Positions 60,545 to 64,000 of a stretch of 64,000 bases of DNA are shown piece after piece; the stretch's first letter is position 1, and each line of letters starts with the position of its first letter. Position numbers and translations under genes: made by a program. Below the pieces are notes generated by a model that was not told the origin of the DNA, searched no databases, and was given only the letters and a program-made list of their open reading frames with translations. Source of the DNA: Ophiosphaerella korrae (Eukaryota > Ascomycota > Dothideomycetes > Pleosporales > Phaeosphaeriaceae); NCBI GenBank assembly GCA_028456385.1, contig JALNQF010000183.1, forward strand, positions 22,033 to 86,032. Direction: 5' to 3'.

Positions 60545-61420
60545 GGTGGCGGTAGAGGAAGCATTCACACAGATTGGAGATTTGTTTCTCCATGACTTCA
60601 GTCGGTGAATTAGTCTTAGGGGAATGGGCTCGGAGCTTGTAAGCGAGGCGTGTGTTGCCTCGTCGAAAAAAAGGCCTATTTTTCTCCTCTGAATTTGTTC
60701 TACATAGCAATCCCCCCTAAATGCTCTGGGGTGATGAGTTATCACGCTCGCTTTGAGTATAGTTTTAATTCCCTCATTATCTTGCTTTGATCTTTGGTCT
60801 GAGCTTATCACCGCTCGGTGGCCTGTGGTCGGTCGGGGATTATTATGGCTGTAATGCAGATGATTCAAAATTACTCTGTTACAAGCCGTAGCATTATCAA
60901 TTAACCTACTGACCCAGGTAACGATACATGTTGCTAACTCAGCTTAAAGTTTCTGTTTACCTACGTAGTGTGTGCGCTATCGTAAGGTCGACGAGCGGAT
61001 ACATCAGCGCCTTAGAGCTAAATTGTGGTATTAGGCCGTAAGTTACACCGTAAGTTGCATAGTTACTGGCTTTTATGTAACGATTCATGTATAGTCGGCT
61101 ACGTATCAGCTATGTATTACTGCGTATCAGGATCAGCTATAGGATCAATCATGTGATCACTAATACGGATACCGCGATCCTACGTAGATATCAATCAACG
61201 CAGCTCTTCCCTATCTCTCTACTTTCTACTTTACAATTTACGCCATAGCTAGAACTGCGGATAAATGAAATTTACACATGTAGCAGCAATAATTTAAAAG
61301 CAGACTTACATGCGTGAAAAAATGCATCTATTATATAATAACGAAGCGGGGATTGCCCTAGCAGTCCTATAGGACCGTATTTTCGAAATTTCATTTAATT
61401 CGCTATATTATCTCGCCGAC
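60545..61420. other. Non-coding transition from cluster to AT-rich flank
   Basis: About 875 bp with no gene seen. Between 60950 and 61200 there are small repeats (CCTACGTAG at both ends, ACCGTAAGTT twice, GTATCAGCTATG/GATCAGCTATAG) that suggest an old repeat end, but no full element can be drawn. RIP-type composition starts near 61400. Confidence 0.45.
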
Positions 61421-62309
61421 CGTACCCTCCTATACAGAAAGACAGGTCTAACGTTCAAAGCACTTTATATCCTTTGTAACCTAATTGTTACTACCCTTAT
61501 ACTATAAATAGTATAGTATAGGTTATATCTAGGCTAGTAATATGCGTACCCCCAAATAATATTTATATACCCCTAGTATATACTATTGTAGCTGTATACA
61601 GTAATTAGAGGTAGCGAAGGCTGATTGCTAGTCCCCTTTAAGAAGTAGTAAAGGCTAGTAGAATCTCCTAGCCCTTAAAGTTTAATACTCGAATCGATAA
61701 TATTAAAAAGTCGAGGGAATTATCGCTCTAAACTCTAAAACTAACTTATTATCTAAATTATTATACTAGGACTAAAACACCTATCTAAAATATACTAGTA
61801 TACTTAGCTATAGCTAGGATAATCTATAGATAGCTTATAGAATAGCTCTAGAGCTAAACTACGTAAAAAGAAGACTACGTATAGTAACTTAGCGCTTTAG
61901 GACGCAGCGCAAAAAAAGAGGTAACTATTATTATAAGTAATTTTTACTATAACTCTATACTACTCTTAAAAGAACTTTTTAAGTCTCCTTAGGCCCCTCT
62001 AGAGATACCTTTAGAACTCCTTTAAGAGCCTAGGAGTCCTTTAAGGATTTATCTTAATTTATTCTATATACCTATTATTTAATCTTATCTAACTCTTACT
62101 AAACACTCCTTATATTATATATAATACGCCTTAACGTAAACTTACTATAAGGGCTCTAGCTAGAAGTTACGCGTACTAGAGTCTACTTATATAACTAGTC
62201 TCTAAAGTACTTTAATAATTAGAGAACTTCATATAAGACTTTTTATATAACTATAGTATATAATAAAGAAATAATATATTCTATTACTAAAACTAATAAA
62301 TTACTAGAA
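61421..62309. other. AT-rich RIP-type DNA, unassigned
   Basis: No open frames and strong TA bias; likely degraded repeat. A few GC-containing islands (61640-61680, 61990-62040) are too short to assign. Confidence 0.45.
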
Positions 62310-62531
62310 CTAACAACTTTCCTTAGTACTATAAATACTACTTCTATACTACTATATTATAATAACAATAAAAAAATACGCTTATATATAAAGGTAAAGT
62401 AGAGCTTACTCTTAAAGCTTTATCTCTAGACTAATTCTAAAGCTAGTAACGCGCTACTAAAGCGTTTAACGTTAATTATTATTACCTCTCTAACTAACTT
62501 AAAGGAATTATACTTTAAGTAATTATAACTA
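62310..62531 (+). mobile_element. Fragment of a Fot1/pogo-type element related to 22220-23880
   Basis: The stretch from TAGTACTATAAATACTACTT through AAAGGAATTATACTTTAAGT follows 22228-22440 closely in the same orientation, including the block with CTAAAGCTAGTAACG. Homology stops at 62531, where the Tc1/mariner element begins at a TA. Confidence 0.7.
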
Positions 62532-64000
62532 CAGTAGGGTAACACGAAAAAAAAGCCTAAAAAAAAGTTATAGTTTTCAATTAGTAATAACTCTACGAAT
62601 ATAATAGCTAAAAATATAAGCGAATATAAATCCTAAAGAAGATATTAGGGTCTATATATTAGTCTACTACGATTTTTAATTACTAAGCGTATGCAAGCTA
62701 GGTATTAAACTGTTTCGAGGACTTTTTTTTAAGCTAACTTCAAAGCTTAATAATTTTTTATTTTTAGTATCTTTTTCTATTATTTTTTAGTATAAGTTAG
62801 ATACATATAGTTAAATTAATATAGTAGAGTTATACTTAATTCTAATTATTTAAAGAGTAGATATTAAGTAAAAGATATAAAAGTAAACTTTTAGTAAAAA
62901 CTTATATTTATAAGCTATAACCTATTAGTATTAATACTTAGTAGAATAATATTTAGCTAGTATATAGTCCTACTAACGTTTTTTTCTTTATTATATAGAT
63001 TTTTCTATAGATTCTTATAATATAAGCGCTTCTCTTTCTTTTTTTACTATATTAAAGGATTCTACTACTATATAAGTAGTTTATATAGGAAAATATCTTT
63101 TATATCTTTTAATTAGTTTATTTTTATATAAGTTCTATACAATTTTAAAAGGATTTAGATCTAAACTATAGGCTAGATAAAGAAAGAGTTTTATACTATT
63201 TCTCTAAAACTAATTAATAATAGTAGAAGCTTTATAAATTCTACTAGTATCTTATTAATATATTTACCCTAGTCTCCTAGTTAGTTTTTATAACCTTAGA
63301 TAGAAGATCTATTAACAAGTTCTTTTATAATATTAAAAAAACAGCCTAAAATAGAGTTATATAACTTAAGTCTTTTAATATACTTTTTAAGATATTTATT
63401 AAGTACTATATAGAAATAGTATGTATAACGAATAGGACTAGAATTAATTAGGACCTAAATAAACTCTAGGTCTAATGTTCTTCCTATCTAAATAGCTCCT
63501 TATACTTAGATATTTATTTCCTTACGTAATATAATAGTTAGTAAGTTAGCTATTATAATATAATTAATAGGAAAATATACTTAAAAAAGAATAGAATATT
63601 TTAGCCAATTAGAATATTTCTTAAACTTATTTCTATTTAATATAAAGACTATTTCTTTCTTAACTCTTTTTTTACCCTATTTTTAGTAATATTTCGTCCT
63701 ATCTCCTTTCTATATCTTAAAATATATATTTTTTAGTATTAATCTAATTATTTTTTTACTATTTTAGCTAGTCTTTATAATAGTAAACTCTTTTTTAGTA
63801 TTTTATATATTAATTAGGAGCTTTTTGTTAGTAACGTTAATAGTATAGCTTTTTTCCTCGATAAACAATTAGAAGCTCCTAATAGAGATATTAATATTAT
63901 TTTCAAATAATAATCTTGTATTAGTCTTCCTAGGATTCCTAATTAAATCTCTATTTAGTTATTTTATTTCTCTTAATTTTAACCTAGTAAAATACCTTTC
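62532..64000 (-). mobile_element. Tc1/mariner transposon, RIP-degraded (runs off the window)
   Basis: The left end starts CAGTAGGGTAACACG directly after TA, the normal Tc1 insertion context. On the minus strand, read through stops, the transposase shows the D-N/T region at about 63250 and, 34 residues on, the YSLDLNPF block at about 63150-63175 (family YSPDLNPIE), whose catalytic Glu is Lys through G-to-A. The C-terminal continuation K-N-K-L-I-K-R also fits. The 5' part lies beyond the window end. Confidence 0.78.

Noticed and set aside
60458..60868. 136-codon minus-strand open frame
   Set aside because: Overlaps the second exon of the SnoaL-like gene antisense and resembles no family.

Overview
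The window is a filamentous ascomycete (fungal) genome segment, probably a Dothideomycete with a two-compartment genome, though the species cannot be named from the sequence alone. About 35 kb of gene-bearing, normal-composition DNA (about 25.75-60.55 kb) sits between two very AT-rich blocks (about 1-25.7 kb and 61.4-64 kb) made of dead transposons. The flanks show repeat-induced point mutation (RIP, C-to-T on either strand): old glutamine and tryptophan codons are stops, zinc-knuckle Cys/His are Tyr, and catalytic Asp/Glu are Asn/Lys. The genes have short introns of about 48-70 bp with CTGAC/CTAAC-like branch sites, typical of ascomycetes.

Left flank: a stack of Ty3/gypsy elements inserted into one another. 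Host element A (minus strand) is split by element B (7160-14095, two equal 397-bp LTRs, target duplication TATAC) and by element C, which is itself split by plus-strand element D. At least two copies carry an extra antisense reading frame between pol and the 3' LTR. From 15.8 to 25.7 kb lie unassigned degenerate sequence, a 390-bp tandem duplication and a pogo/Fot1-type DNA transposon. Right flank: a fragment of a related Fot1-type element, interrupted by a Tc1/mariner element.

Centre: an epipolythiodioxopiperazine (ETP; gliotoxin/sirodesmin-type) gene cluster. In order: NRPS (A-T-C-A-T-C-T, gliP/sirP type), divergent P450 (gliC type), C-S lyase/aminotransferase (gliI), methyltransferase (gliN type), gamma-glutamyl cyclotransferase (gliK), membrane-dipeptidase-family enzyme (gliJ), a second P450, an AflR/GliZ-like Zn2Cys6 regulator, a separate AflR-domain protein without a zinc cluster, glutathione S-transferase (gliG), a ruined ABC transporter, the dithiol oxidase (gliT), a class I methyltransferase, a third P450, an O-methyltransferase (gliM type), and a SnoaL/NTF2-like protein at the edge. 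I worked out exon structures for nearly all of them and the frames close. The known ETP logic is therefore present: diketopiperazine formation, hydroxylation, bis-glutathionylation (GliG), trimming (GliK, GliJ), C-S cleavage (GliI), disulfide closure (GliT), then tailoring by P450s and methyltransferases. No prenyltransferase is present, so a sirodesmin-type prenylated product is not expected.

Eight palindromes of the form TCG(N5)CGR, most fitting TCGGTNACCGR, lie about 85-235 bp upstream of almost every biosynthetic gene but not upstream of gliT or gliJ. They look like the regulon of the cluster's own AflR/GliZ-type factor. Two lesions stand out: the gliC-type P450 has an intron that kept branch site and acceptor but has no GT donor, and the ABC transporter is a pseudogene.
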